The notes: generated from the letters alone by a model not told the origin. 64,000 bases of DNA from Macrostomum hystrix (GCA_950097015.1 CATNEN010000001.1:22807501-22871500); one strand, 5' to 3'. Numbered from the stretch's first letter, positions 10,610 to 22,399 are shown. Numbers and translations are program-made.

Positions 10610-12992
10610 TGTATTGATTATGTCAATTACTCCTTTCTCATATAATTGAATTCTCATATGTACTGACGTACGATTACATGTATTGCGTCAATGTCAAAAT
10701 TACGCACCACGTATAGCTTCTTGTAATGATAATACCGCACAATATTCTGGAAGTTGCTTCTCTTCAGCTTTTAATCCTTTCCTTAGCTACTTTGACCTAA
10801 AATCACCTTCCTCTTGCATACAGATTACTGAAAGTTTGTGCATCTCAATTAATATTTTGCACTTCTCTCATCGGTACACAAAGAAAAGACGCACTAGTTT
10901 ACATCCTTTAACCTTATAGCCATACTGCCATGTTCTTTATGTATGAATATTATGTATGCATGTGAATCGTGTATTGTTTTTCAAGTATACATCAGATCAT
11001 AGAACTATCTAAAATTAATTGAAACAAACGAAAATTTCGCGATGCAGTACACTGCTTATTAGGCCTCTTCTAAATTCCCATGTATGAATTTGAGATCGTG
11101 AGCCCGACGTCGACGCCTGAGTAGTCCTGGCGTAAAAAGCAGTCAATCTAAAAGTATGGCGTGTACTTGCTTATCAACTTCCAAAATATATATTTGCCAG
11201 CAAATGTAAAAAAGCTCGAAAAGGCTAATTCTCTTAGTCACAATCGATTACGTGTTTAATACACATACGTAGCTTGTTTTTATTTTCGTGAGCAGTAAAA
11301 CAAGACAAATTTAGACTGACAAAATAATCAATTTTTTACAGCATAAAAACGTGCTAGAGCTTATAACGTAGAAGTTATTAATTTTCTTCTAGTGTAATTG
11401 CTTACATCCAGCTAGTCCAAAGATTGTATATGAATTGCTTTGCAATTGTATATTTTCAAAGAAATAAAGTTCCTACCAAAGGCTCCTGAGTCCTGAGTGA
11501 GTGATTATTTCTTTTCCCCTGTTGCGTTTGCGAGGAGAAGACCCATTTCAATTAGAAGAAACACCATGATGGTCTCTATAAAAATCCCAATAAAATATGA
11601 AGCGGCTTACAAGTTGTTGCAGGGCATCTCTACGGTTTTGTCCGACTATTAACGCTAGTTGCTTCAATGCGGTTGTTATAAAACATATAATATCATTGAA
11701 CCATAGTACCATTTCTAACACATATCTAGTATTATGTTAGGCCTATATATGTCAGATTGTAGCTTCAAATGTAATATTAAGTTGCTAAAATAACCAACAA
11801 TAGCTACAATAGCAAATATTATATTTTAATTCTTTTAAACTTTTCACCAGTTGTTTGAATTCGCCAAACATAATTGTGACCCGTTTTAACTGTTGTTTTC
11901 TGTGTAACAGTGTATTATAGGGCCTTCTGGGTTTTATGCTAGAATTAATTAAACTAAAACTCATGATTTGGGCTCGGCATCCTGTTCATAAGAAGCAGTT
12001 TGGCTGCCTATTCTAGAAATTTAATGTCAATTCTATGAATAGATAATAACATATTCTGAGAACATTTTCTATAAATTCGTAACGTTTTATATTATATTCT
12101 ATTTCTTAATAACAATATCATGGTCATTGCCTAGGTTGGTCTATTATTATTATACTTTAATCTAACAATAATACAATGTATGCTATGTTTTGCTATTAGT
12201 TCAGTTTATTTTCTAAATATATGTCATTATAAGTAAGAAAGAATATATTTTTTGTAGATGCACTATTAATAATGTAGTTGCCTTTTTTGCAGCTAATTGC
12301 AAAAGCAAACTCAAGGCCCATTCACATAGCCATCAAACATATTAATCAATTAGAGATATATATGTAGGCCTACTAAGAAAAAAACTGTCTATAAACATGA
12401 CCTTGTTAGCCAGTGTAAGCAAATAGGTGTACACAAATATAGCTGTTGCCATATTTTGACAAGTTGATGAATTCATTTATATATGGCAGTTGCTAATTGC
12501 TAGCTCTCTATGAAACATTGTCAAAAAGTAAATATACTTAGTTACTACTTGGATAGACATCTGGACACTTTAGACATAGAAATAACAAATATGAGCCAAA
12601 ATTGTTGCCAAAAGTGTCAGCTGTAACACAATGTCAAAGTTTAACCATAGCTATACTTCCATAAACATATTTCCATTGTACATCTGATTGATAGCATAGA
12701 ATTAAAAAAGTTTATCTAAGAAGTTGTTGCTATTATTGACTTACTCTTCAAAAAAGTTAGTTTCATTAGGAAATTTTATTGACAAAATTTTTCAGTCTAG
12801 CTACCTAGCCAATCTCAGATGCAGTGCAATAGAACCAAATTGTTCATTGTTAAAGAAAAAACTATTAGATTAGGACTATGTAAAAATGCTAAAAGTTTGT
12901 ATGTTGACTTATCCACATTTCTTGCATAAAAATCTTTCACCAGCAACAGCAAGTTCAATTTATAAGCCTAATCACAAGACCTGTACAGAGCA
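10610..12992. other. channel 3' UTR and AT-rich intergenic region
   Basis: The 3' UTR probably runs to the AATAAA at 11463. Beyond it lies about 1.5 kb of AT-rich, mostly unique sequence up to the NDUFAF4 start. I see no conserved open frame, tandem array or transposon terminus. Confidence 0.5.
11463..11468 (+). promoter_or_regulatory. polyadenylation signal AATAAA (channel gene)
   Basis: A canonical hexamer about 850 bp after the channel stop codon. Placement as the functional site is inferred; no transcript evidence was available. Confidence 0.4.
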
Positions 12993-15273
12993 ATGGGCAA
13001 CAAAGTGTCCCGCTGGATGCGCAACTATGACGCTGAGAGACGCGCCATGAAGCTGCTGTCGCGCACCGACAATGCACCAGCCAGAGCTCCGAGGTTCGAA
13101 TCCGAGCAGCAGCTGCTTCGCCAGATTGCCAAAGATCCCCTACTGGACGAAGCAATCAGTAAGAAGGACGCCAATCTGTTGCAGAATTTGAATCGGGTGA
13201 AGGTCGTCAGCTCCATTGACCCGGCAATGGTGCGCCAGCGGCAGCAGCCGACACAGTCGCACCGACCGCTGCCTCAGAGGCGACACTTTCTGCCTGTCGG
13301 AGAGTTGGGGGTGCCGGAAGTGGCGGCGGAAACTGTGCCACCTGGCAGGCTCACCTTGGTGCAGTTTCAGGTGGGTGCAATTACCTAAAGCACACAAAAG
13401 CAAACCTCTGAGCACACACGCTCGCGCAGGTGTGTAAATCTGTCCTGTCTTTCTGATCTCACTCTCACAGTGCCCTGGAGGTTGGTCCTCATTGGCGTAA
13501 TTTGCACAAGTCCCCAAGCCTTCCATTCGCGGCTGCGTCGCCAAATGAATGTGGGATCGAGCTCAGGGACCTTGGTGCGAGAGGCAATCGCGTTTGACTG
13601 ATCTGCCACTCACCTCCGCTATCGGAGTTTGACTCTGGGGAGGACACTGCATTCCTCATAGCTTTCCGTCACGAAGCTGTCAAAGGGATATCATTATTTG
13701 CTGTGTTTCATATTTGTGTAGGTGTTACGGCCCCTAGTCCATGGACTGAACAGCTGTACACAGTCTCACAAAAAGCCGCGCAATAGTTTCCACTGTCTAC
13801 GTCTACGCATCTACGCATCACCTTTCCCGTCTCCCTGTCTCATCTCTCCCGTGTCTTATCTCTCCCGTGTCTCATCTCTCCCGTGTCTCATCTCTCCCGT
13901 GTCTCATCTCTCCCGTGTCTCATCTCTCCCGTGTCTCATCTCTCCCGTGTCTCATCTCTCCCGTGTCTCATCTCTCCTGTGTCTCATCTCTTCCGTGTCT
14001 CATCTCTCCTGTGTCTCATCTCTCCCGTGTCTCATCTCTCCCGTGTCTCATCTCTCCTGTGTCTCATCTCTCCTGTGTCTCATCTCTCCCGTGTCTCATC
14101 TCTCCTGTGTCTCATCTCTTCCGTGTCTCATCTCTCTCGTGTCTCTTCTCTTCTGTCATCTCTTCCCTGTCTCATCTCTCCTGTGTCTCATCTCTCCTGT
14201 GTCTCATCCCTCCCGTGTCTCATCTCTCCTGTATCTCATCTCTTCCGTGTCTCATCTCTCCTGTGTCTCATCTCTCCTGTCTCATCTCTCCTGTGTCTCA
14301 TCTCTCCTGTGTCTCATCTCTCCTGTGTCTCATCTCTCCCGTGTCTCATCTCTCCTGTGTCTCATCTCTTCCGTGTCTCATCTCTCCTGTGTCTCATCTC
14401 TCCCGTGTCTCATCTCTCCTGTGTCTCATCTCTCCTGTGTCTCATCTCTCCTGTGTCTCATCTCTCCCGTGTCTCATCTCTCCTGTGTCTCATCTCTTCC
14501 GTGTCTCATCTCTCTCGTGTCTCTTCTCTTCTGTCATCTCTTCCCTGTCTCATCTCTCCTGTGTCTCATCTCTCCTGTGTCTCATCCCTCCCGTGTCTCA
14601 TCTCTCCTGTATCTCATCTCTTCCGTGTCTCATCTCTCCTGTGTCTCATCTCTCCTGTCTCATCTCTCCTGTGTCTCATCTCTCCTGTGTCTCATCTCTC
14701 CTGTGTCTCATCCCTCCCGTGTCTCATCTCTCCTGTATCTCATCTCTTCCGTGTCTCATCTCTCCTGTGTCTCATCTCTCCTGTCTCATCTCTCCTGTGT
14801 CTCATCTCTCCTGTGTCTCATCTCTCCTGTGTCTCATCTCTCCCGTGTCTCATCTCTCCTGTGTCTCATCTCTCCCGTGTCTCATCTCTCCTGTGTCTCA
14901 TCTCTCCCGCGTCTCATCTCTTCTGTCATCTCTTCTTTGTCTCAGTGATACTGTGACAAGTCTCTCCCCTATCTCATATTTCTACAGGCAATGCGGCCCG
15001 CAGGTTCTCTCTTTGGCCCGCTAGCTAATAAGTTTGCCGACCCCTGATCTATTAGGTCAGATTTTTAATTAGTATTCCTTTACTTACACCAATTAGGAGC
15101 TGTTAAACACCAAGCAGCCGCAGGGGGCCGGCCTAACGTCGGACATTGTGCACGAACTGCTGGAGTTCTACGCGCCGCTAATACAGCGCACGCCGGAGGA
15201 GCTGAAGCAGCTCGCGAGTGCGGAAGATGCGGCAAACCCGTCAGCTAACCCGAATAAAACTGATTTGAAATAA
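12993..15273 (+). CDS. NDUFAF4: NADH dehydrogenase complex I assembly factor 4 (NDUFAF4) homologue
   Basis: Two exons, 12993-13370 and 15097-15273 (TAA), encode 184 residues; human NDUFAF4 is of similar size. The start MGNKVSRWMRNYDAERRA matches the family pattern of an N-terminal Met-Gly (myristoylation-type) followed by a basic amphipathic segment ending in an N-x-E-x-R-A-like motif. A LLRQIAKDPLLDEAISKKD block then corresponds to the conserved region that ends in a K-K-D/R-K-D motif. The C-terminal half has GRLTLVQFQELLNTK, matching the G-K/R-I/L-x-x-V/I-E/Q block, and a helical end. Family members act in mitochondria with NDUFAF3 in early assembly of the complex I Q-module. The 1.7-kb intron holds an S1 SINE, a large 16-bp satellite and a hAT-like terminus. 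The assignment rests on pattern recall, not an alignment. Confidence 0.75.
13385..13617 (-). mobile_element. S1 tRNA-derived SINE copy
   Basis: Minus-strand S1 copy in the NDUFAF4 intron, starting 15 bp after the splice donor. It retains the tRNA-like head (near 13540-13617, B-box-like gagctcagggacc read on plus) and the body landmarks, but not the (ATT)n tail. Confidence 0.75.
13850..14945. repeat. satellite array, 16-bp unit (TCTCATCTCTCCTGTG)
   Basis: About 68 pyrimidine-rich copies in the NDUFAF4 intron. A variant block containing ctctcgtgtctcttctc and a shortened tgtcatctcttccctg unit occurs near 14134 and again about 378 bp later, showing a higher-order duplication. All three plus frames are open and give spurious Ser/Leu/Val/Cys proteins. 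Confidence 0.97.
14986..15046 (-). mobile_element. hAT-like transposon terminus (possible MITE end)
   Basis: Read on the minus strand, the segment starts CAGGGGTCGGCAAACT. It continues with GCGGGCC-rich sequence, a layout I recall from the ends of hAT-family non-autonomous elements in other animals. The opposite end was not located, and the satellite may have disrupted it. Confidence 0.35.
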
Positions 15274-15337
15274 ATTCGGAAATAGTTATTTGCTAGTATG
15301 AACTCGTGTTCTCTTTGCTTCATTGCTTGATTAACAA

Positions 15338-15343
15338 AATAAA
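15338..15343 (+). promoter_or_regulatory. polyadenylation signal AATAAA (NDUFAF4)
   Basis: Canonical hexamer 65 bp after the NDUFAF4 stop codon. Confidence 0.55.
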
Positions 15344-15662
15344 AGTTCATCATTTGCATTCAGATCTACAGTTTTTTATTATTACTAAAAATGACCCGGA
15401 AACATGCTTTCAATGTTTTGTGTGGTTTCTTTTATTATTTTAACTCGAATTGTTACAAAACAACTTCAAAGACCACATTTAACGCCATTGTTAGGCTTTT
15501 AACATGTTTTGGACGATATTTTAATCGGACTCCAGCTTTTTAATTTCTATTGGTTACGGCCATAGACAATACGACGACTTGCGGTCCACAGAGCGCGGTC
15601 TTTCATTTCCTAGCAGGGGTCTATTTTTAGAAACATTTTTCATCATAGTCTTTGTGAAACTA
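15344..15662. other. unique intergenic sequence, no gene seen
   Basis: About 320 bp between the NDUFAF4 polyadenylation signal and the next 21-bp array. I see no conserved open frame, transposon end or RNA gene in it. Confidence 0.4.
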
Positions 15663-15955
15663 CTGCTGTCTTTCATTACCAATATAGAATATTTCATTAC
15701 CAATATAGAATATTTCATTACCAATATAGAATCTTTCATTACCAATATAGAATCTTTCATTACCAATATAGAATCTTTCATTACCAATATAGAATCTTTC
15801 ATTACCAATATAGAATCTTTCATTACCAATATAGAATCTTTCATTAACAATATAGAATGTTTCATTACCAATATAGAATATTTCATTACCAATATAGAAT
15901 CTTTCATTACCAATATAGAATATTTCATTACCAATATAGAATCTTTCATTGCTCT
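15663..15955. repeat. minisatellite array, 21-bp unit (tttcattaccaatatagaat + c)
   Basis: About 14 copies with a T/A variant at the unit end (gaatat versus gaatct). It is intergenic between NDUFAF4 and the ankyrin gene. The 21-bp period keeps both strands open, giving spurious proteins. Confidence 0.95.
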
Positions 15956-16225
15956 AAAATTGCTGTGTAAACCTCTATGGCGAACAATATATAATCAATT
16001 CAAAATAGTCAGAAATTATAGCCGACATGGATTATGAGCAGAAGATTAGGCCTCTATTGATCGTTTTTGCTACAAAACACCCCGACTAGAATCTTTGAAT
16101 ATCTTGACGATTTCGATTTTTTCTCCGAGTGACCTCCGAGACACGCTTCATCAAACTAATCGGACGCTAATTTTTAATTTGTCAAGTAAATACTTTTTGT
16201 TTAAAAACACTGGCCCACAGCTTTC
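15956..16225. other. 5' flank of the intronless ankyrin gene, no other feature seen
   Basis: About 270 bp of unique sequence ending at the ATG at 16226. It presumably holds the promoter and 5' UTR. No TATA box or other regulatory motif can be called from sequence alone. Confidence 0.35.
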
Positions 16226-17800
16226 ATGTCGCTGGAACAACGACTTCGAGCAGCCCTGGAGGCTGGAGATGACGGGGAGCTGCTGGAGCTGTGTGCTCAG
16301 CTGGACAGCAATATCAGTCTGACTGTCCGTGGATATGACGACCAGCAGATGGGCCAACTGTCTCAGTCGGTGGCGCATCACGTGGCCTGCAAGTCCACGA
16401 GTGTGCAATGCCTGCAGCTGCTGATTGACAGATTCGGCTCTGGTTGTCTCACCTGTAAAAACTCCTGGGAGGAAACTCCAGTGCAGAGCGCCGCGGAGCA
16501 TCAGGACGAGTCGTGGATGCGGCTGATTCGGGACACTCTTGGCAAAGACTGCTTCAGGGCTAAGGATTGTTTCGGCAGAACAGCGGCTCATTACGCAGCT
16601 TCGAACACGAAGAGCAACTCGGCCCTGAAGTTTCTTGTAGACGAGTGCGGCAGCGACTGTCTGTTGGTGGCTGACAAGGTTGGCGACACTCCGGTTCACG
16701 CTGCAGCTCAGTACCAGGGCTCCGACTCGATGGAACTCATCGCCAGGCTGATTGGCAAGTCATGCTTCTCGAGGCGGGGCTGTCAGGATCAGACGGCCGC
16801 ACACCGCGCCTGCATGAACTTGACTGGCAGCTCGGCGCTGCAGTGGCTCCTGACAGAGTTCGGCAGCGGCTGCCTGACGGACACAGATCCCAGGAATCCG
16901 CCAAGTCATATCGCGGCAGAGTTCCAGGACGCTGGCACAATGGAACTGATCAAAGGCGAGCTTGGCAGCAAGTGCCTGCTGGAGCTGGACGGATCCAGAC
17001 AGACTGCGGTACACAGAGCTGCCATCAACAAGATCAGCAACTCGGCTTTCCGCTGGCTGCTTTGTGAGTTCGGGCCGGAATGTCTGCTGGCCAAGGATAG
17101 GCACGGCTGCACTCCCATCATGCTGGCCGCCCAGTTTCACAGCTTGGACTCAATGCAGGCTGTCAAAGACTTGCTGCTCAGCCAGTCTCAACTCCACCAG
17201 TTTGACAGCTGCAAGCAGCAGGTCATGGAATTTGCCGCAGTCAACACCGCGGACAACTCCGCTTTCAAGTGGCTCGTGTCGGAGTTCGGTAGCGAATGCC
17301 TGATTGCTCGCAGTAAATGTGGCGACACGCCTGTTCACCTGGCCGCTGAGAGGCAGACCGCCGACTCTCTTCAGTTCGCCTTGGATCAGCTGGCCTCCGA
17401 GCAGATCTTCTGTACCGCGGGTCTCGGCGGCTGTACGGTGAGTCACAAAGCCGCCATGAACCCAGCAGGCGATTCTGCGCTTCTCTGGTGCGTGCGGCGA
17501 CTGGGTCCAGCCTGCCTGCTGGTCGAGGACCTTCAAGGAGCCACAGCCGCTCACTTGGCTGCCAGGCACCAGGCAGTTGGCAGCCTCAGCCTCATCAAGG
17601 ACGTCCTTGGCGCTGGCGTTTTAGATCTGCTGGACAAGAGAGGCTGCGATCTCGAGGACTACATTGGGATGGACATCTACCAGAACAGGAGGTCCGGGAT
17701 GCTGGTCTGGCTGACCCAGACCAGGCAGCAGTTGGACTCCATGGAGGCCGAGGCGAGGCACCAGGAGGAGTGGAAGCTGCAGCAGTTGATGCGGAGCTGA
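16226..17800 (+). CDS. ankyrin-repeat protein, intronless, paralogue of the neighbouring ankyrin-kinase
   Basis: A single open frame of 524 residues. The N terminus (MSLEQRLRAALEAGDDGELL) is homologous to that of the minus-strand gene ending near 19560. From about residue 65 onward it consists of paired ankyrin-like repeats of about 70-72 residues: one half with a T-A-A/V-H-x-A-A motif, the other with G-D-T-P-V-H-x-A-A. The halves are joined by G-x-x-C-L and M-E-L-I linkers. Repeats are diverged from each other, unlike the paralogue. The C terminus is a short charged helical tail with no kinase domain, signal peptide or membrane segment, so it is probably a cytosolic scaffold. Lack of introns could reflect origin from the largely intronless ankyrin part of the paralogue. 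The specific function is unknown. Confidence 0.85.
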   Translation: MSLEQRLRAALEAGDDGELLELCAQLDSNISLTVRGYDDQQMGQLSQSVAHHVACKSTSVQCLQLLIDRFGSGCLTCKNSWEETPVQSAAEHQDESWMRLIRDTLGKDCFRAKDCFGRTAAHYAASNTKSNSALKFLVDECGSDCLLVADKVGDTPVHAAAQYQGSDSMELIARLIGKSCFSRRGCQDQTAAHRACMNLTGSSALQWLLTEFGSGCLTDTDPRNPPSHIAAEFQDAGTMELIKGELGSKCLLELDGSRQTAVHRAAINKISNSAFRWLLCEFGPECLLAKDRHGCTPIMLAAQFHSLDSMQAVKDLLLSQSQLHQFDSCKQQVMEFAAVNTADNSAFKWLVSEFGSECLIARSKCGDTPVHLAAERQTADSLQFALDQLASEQIFCTAGLGGCTVSHKAAMNPAGDSALLWCVRRLGPACLLVEDLQGATAAHLAARHQAVGSLSLIKDVLGAGVLDLLDKRGCDLEDYIGMDIYQNRRSGMLVWLTQTRQQLDSMEAEARHQEEWKLQQLMRS

Positions 17801-19559
17801 CTGTTAGACTAGAGAAAGCTGGCTAGATTTCTGTTTCTTGAGACTTCTTTTTAAAGCCTTTTATTCATATTCGCCTACGCGAAGCTTCAAACTTGCTCTG
17901 CTCTCTAACTTCCTACTTAAGCATCGAGTAGACCAATTAAGCAGGTCGATATAGCCAAATAAATAATTTTTTTTAATTCATGTTTTATGTTAATTTTCAG
18001 AAATTTTGCTGCCACCGGCTTTTCCAAAATGTATTTTGTATTGAAAGACGATGTTTTAATGCACAGTATATAATATTGTTGCGTTGTGGCTTGCTAATAG
18101 TGGCATGCTAAAACGGCCCTTTTTCGGGCCACCGTTATAAATGCTTTACTGTATTATTAGCTTATGAATTTTTTTGCTGGCTACTGCTAGTAGACTAGTT
18201 TGTTCGTGCTGTTTATTTCTAAATATTGCTGTGTACAAATGATGAGACAGCTGCACACAGCCTCTTACAAGTTATGAATATTATGATTATTATTATTAAT
18301 TATACAGGCATCAGAATAGATTAGATCACAAAGCAGTATATTTTTGTGAAGCTACTATAAATTTAAAGTTGGTGAGTCGGTTAAAAACATGCAGCGAATA
18401 AGGTAGTATTTGGTGCAAACCACAATTACAAGGAAACAGAGAAAAGGCCGATTAAACATGTTAAGCAAACAATGAGTAAGTTACAAGCTATAATTGGCGA
18501 GATAATTTATAATTACCCACGATTTAAAAAAATCTGTGAATGATGACTGATTTAGGTCTAAAATGGTGAGCACAGTTCTCAAATTAGATGGCACCTTAAT
18601 CATCAGAATGTCAACACACACACGATCGGTGCGTCGTAGCAGCAGTTAGTCTACAAAACGTTCTATAAAATTGATTTAAAAAATTTGGCAAGTTTAAGTC
18701 CACGATGTACTCGTAAAAACCAAAATTTGGAAATATTCTCACTCGGTCACTCGCATAAGTCACTCAGTCTATTCTACTCTGGCCATGGGTAATTAGATTA
18801 TCAATCGATCAGTCAGTCATCAGTCACTCGGAAATTCATGAGTCAGTCGTTCATCACTCACTAGTCACTTAGTCATCATCACTCGGTGAGGAAGCGGTGC
18901 GGTTCTCGAACAAAGAGAACAAGAACCCGACAATGCTGAGTTGGCTGAGGGTTATTAGGTACAAGACCTACCTTATGATCAGGAGATACTCGGGATTAGA
19001 AGACTTTTGGGATCTACTTATGATCAGGAGATTTTTAGGATCAGAAGTTATTCGGGATAAAATACTTTTGGGATCTACTTATGATCAGGAGATATTCGGG
19101 ATCAGAAGGTATTTGGCATCAGAGGGCACTTCATCCCTTATCTTAGTAACGAAAAAGTTTCGACAGCTGTTTCAATAACAACAAACTAAAATCTCGAATA
19201 TATTTGCATCTAAACATTTGGAAAGGATAAAAATTTGTTAAGACATCAAAATTCTCAGAAGGCATACATCCATGAAGCTACAAAAATGTTTTCATCAGAT
19301 TGTTAGTCTGTAAGAAATACAGGTTTATACCTGTACCGTGAGTATCAAGGGATGAAATGTTCGAATTGAAGCATGTTCATTTTGTGAAATATTAAACAAG
19401 TAACGTTTCAAATATCTATTGAGTGTTACACACTTGTTATTTCTTGAAACCTTAACTATGTCATCGAAAATGTTTTTTAAAATGAACCTGGTTCCTAGTT
19501 CAAAAGCGACTTGGTCATGAGTCGCTCAGGCATCAATCCTTCAGTCAGAAGTTACTCGG
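17801..19559. other. convergent intergenic region between the two ankyrin genes
   Basis: Contains an AATAAA at 17958-17963 that may end the plus-strand ankyrin transcript, followed by AT-rich sequence. A low-complexity stretch (about 18735-18890) repeats gtcactc and cagtcat motifs. A degenerate repeat at 18960-19120 is built around cttatgatcaggagat. A short copy of gaggaagcggtgc near 18888 resembles the 3' end of the kinase gene (19572). No further gene is supported. Confidence 0.5.
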
Positions 19560-22399
19560 CTACTCGATCAGGAAGCGGTGCCTCAGCAGCTCCTCGGTGT
19601 CCGCTCGCTGCTGAGGCTCCCAGACGACGCAGCGTCGGTAAAAGTCCCTCAGGGCCTCCGACATCTGGTCGGAAATCTGCGGCATGTCCTTGTTCTTGTG
19701 TCGCAGCATTGGGATCTGATGCCTCTGCAGATTCCCATTCGGAGGCTGCATCTCCGTCATCTCGAACACTGTGCAGCCGAACGCCCACACGTCAGACTTG
19801 ACCGAGTACTGGCAGGCCTCGTCACAGCCGAACTGCTCAGGGGCCATGAAGTGCCAGGTGCCGCTCGGGTTGTCGCTGAACCCGCAGGTGTTCTCGATCA
19901 CCTTTGCCAGGCCGAAGTCGATGAGCTTGATGACGCCCTCGTGAGTGAGCATGATGTTTGAGCACTTGATGTCTCTGTGCAGGACTGTTGGGCTCTGGTT
20001 GTGCAGGAAGTTGAGTCCTGAGCAGATCTGGAATGCGTCAAGCAGACTAGCTGGATGTCGCGTCATCCGATTTTGGTAACTCTGATATCAAATTCTTTCC
20101 CGATGTTCATGCATGCCTGCCTCACCTGTCTTGAAAAGTTCTTCACACCTGACTCCGGAAACGGCTTCTTCTGCCTCTCCATCAGCTCCGAGAGGCTGTG
20201 GCCCGACACCAGCTCAGTGAAGATGCAGAACCGACCGTCCTTGGCTCGCTCGCACTTCAGAAACTGCACAATGTTGCGATGCCGGATTTTTCTCAGGACC
20301 TCGATGCCCTGCCTCTCACGCTCGATGGCCTTCTCCAGCTCTGCCGGCTGCTTCGCGCCCGTCAGCTTGACGATCTTGACGGCCACAGTCTGGAAGCGGT
20401 CGGTGAGGGCCTTGTACACGGTGCCGAACCCGCCTGCACCGATTACCTGTTTCTTGCCGCCATCCAGGACAAAGTCCCACGTTGTGAAGCCGGGGTCCAG
20501 CACTGATCTGAAATTAAAGCAGCTGGTTGAGATCAAACAGACAGTGAACACGAGAATAGGCAGTAATGCTTCAACATACTTGGCTGAGGCTTCAGGAGAT
20601 GCAGCTGGTTCTTGTTGCTTCTTGACTGACGGCTGAGGCTGAGGCAACTGCTTTTGGCACGGCTGGCTCTCGATCCAGGCTCGTTTGCTGGACTTTCGGC
20701 CCGGATCCCAGTCCTTTTCCAAAAAGTCAGCCAGAGTCTGGCCTTGATTGTTCTTCAGTGAGAAGATTTGCGGTCCCAGTTCATCAGCCAAGAACTGCAA
20801 CGTGTCGACGCCCTGGAACACTGCAGCACGATGGATGGGCGTGTCACCGAAGTTGTCAGGAACTGTAAGGCAGTCACGTCCAAGCTCCTTGACAAACCAC
20901 TTCAACGATGCCTTTCCGTCTTTGTTAAACGCAGCAAAGTGGATCGCTGTTCGAGTACAGGAACCACCTTTCGGTAGGAAGCAGTCAGTTCCGAGCTCTC
21001 TTTTAATCATTTCCAGCGAGTCTACGCCCTGGTGCTTTGCGGCAAAATGGACGGGCGTGTCACCGTCTTCGTCAGGAACTGTAAGGCAGTCACGTCCAAG
21101 CTCCTTGACAAACCACTTCAACGATGCCTTTCCGTCTTTGTTAAACGCAGCATAGTGGATCGCTGTTCGATTATAGCAACCACCTTTCAGTAGAAAGCAC
21201 TCAGTTCCGAGCTCTCTCTTAATCATTTCCAGCGAGTCGACGCCCTGGTGCTGTGCGGCAAGATGTACGGGCGTGTCACCGTTTACATCAGGAACTGTAA
21301 GGCAGTCACGTCCAAGCTCCTTGACAAACCACTTCAACGATGCCTTTCCGTCTTTGTTCAACGCAGCATAGTGGATCGCTGTTCGATTATAGTAACCACC
21401 TTTCAGTAGAAAGCAGTCAGTTCCGAGCTCTCTCTTAATCATTTCCAGCGAGTCGACGCCCTGGCGCCATGCGGCAAAATGGACGGGCGTGTCACCGAAG
21501 TTGTCAGGAACTGTAAGGCAGTCTCGTCCAAGCTCCTTGACAAACCACTTCAACGATGCCTTGCCGTCTTTGTTACACGCAGCAGAGTGGATCGCTGTTC
21601 GAGTACAGGAACCACCTTTCGGTAGGAAGCAGTCAGTTCCGAGCTCTCTTTTAATCATTTCCAGCGAGTCTACGCCCTGGTGCTTTGCGGCAAGATGGAC
21701 GGGCGTGTCACCGATTACATCAGGAACTGTAAGGCAGTCTCGTCCAAGCTCCTTGACAAACCACTTCAACGATGCGTTGCTGTCTTTGTTACACGCAGCA
21801 TAGTGGATCGCTGTTCGATTCCAGCAACGACCTTTCAGTAGGAAGCAGTCAGTTCCGAGCTCTCTTTTAATCATTTCCAGCGAGTCGGCGCCCTGGTACT
21901 GTGCGGCATGATGGACGGGCGTTTCACTGTCTTTGTCAGGAACTGTAAGGCAGTGGCTTCCGCGCTGCTTGATGAGCCACTTCAGCGATGAGTTTGTTTT
22001 TCTGTTTCTGGCTGCATAGTGAGCGACGGTTCTACCTGAATCTGCTGTCTCATCAAGGCAGTCCTGTTCCAGAAAGCTGCAGATCAGCTCCAGCCACGTC
22101 TCGTCCTGGTGCATCGCGGCGCAGTGCACTGTTGTCTCGCGCTGTTCATTTCTACTGCTCAGGCAGTCGGCCCCGACCCTTTCGATGAGCATCTGCAGGC
22201 TCTGCCGACTTCGCATCTTGCAGGTCACGTGATGCGCGACTGACTGAGTTCGCTCGTTGTTACAGAACGGTTTATTCCAATTGAATTCTCTGTCGTAGCC
22301 GCCGACCGTCAGCTCGAAGTTGGAGTCGAGCTGCTTGACGAGTCGCTGCAGCTTTTTGTCGTCTGCGGCCTCCAGCGCATCTCGCAGCTGCTGCTCCAT
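19560..22399 (-). CDS. ankyrin-repeat protein kinase (ankyrin array fused to Ser/Thr kinase domain)
   Basis: Three exons on the minus strand: 22399-20580, 20507-20149 and 20050-19560, giving 889 residues. Both introns are short (72 and 98 bp) with good GT-AG signals. Residues 1 to about 550 are ankyrin-type: diverged N-terminal repeats, then six near-identical 72-residue units (216 bp each), each with two ankyrin-like halves (RTAIHxAA and GDTPVHxAA). A Gln/Pro-rich linker follows. The kinase domain occupies the last ~270 residues: glycine loop [15 protein letters not shown] lysine, catalytic loop [14 protein letters not shown] and MAPEQF, so all key catalytic residues are present. The sequence is MAP3K/RIPK-like in general appearance. 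If the 72-bp intron is retained, a 24-residue hydrophobic segment is added in frame. It probably acts as a cytoplasmic signalling kinase with a repeat-based binding platform; the substrate is unknown. Confidence 0.88.
20735..22035 (-). repeat. coding tandem repeat, 216-bp unit x 6
   Basis: The landmark gaactgtaaggcagt occurs at 20860, 21076, 21292, 21508, 21724 and 21940, exactly 216 bp apart. Units are nearly identical at the DNA level, including synonymous positions. This indicates recent duplication or gene conversion within the ankyrin array of the kinase gene. Confidence 0.97.

Noticed and set aside
13722-15024. Three overlapping 350-400 residue frames rich in Ser, Leu, Val and Cys
   Set aside because: All arise from the 16-bp satellite in the NDUFAF4 intron; being open in all three frames shows composition, not selection.
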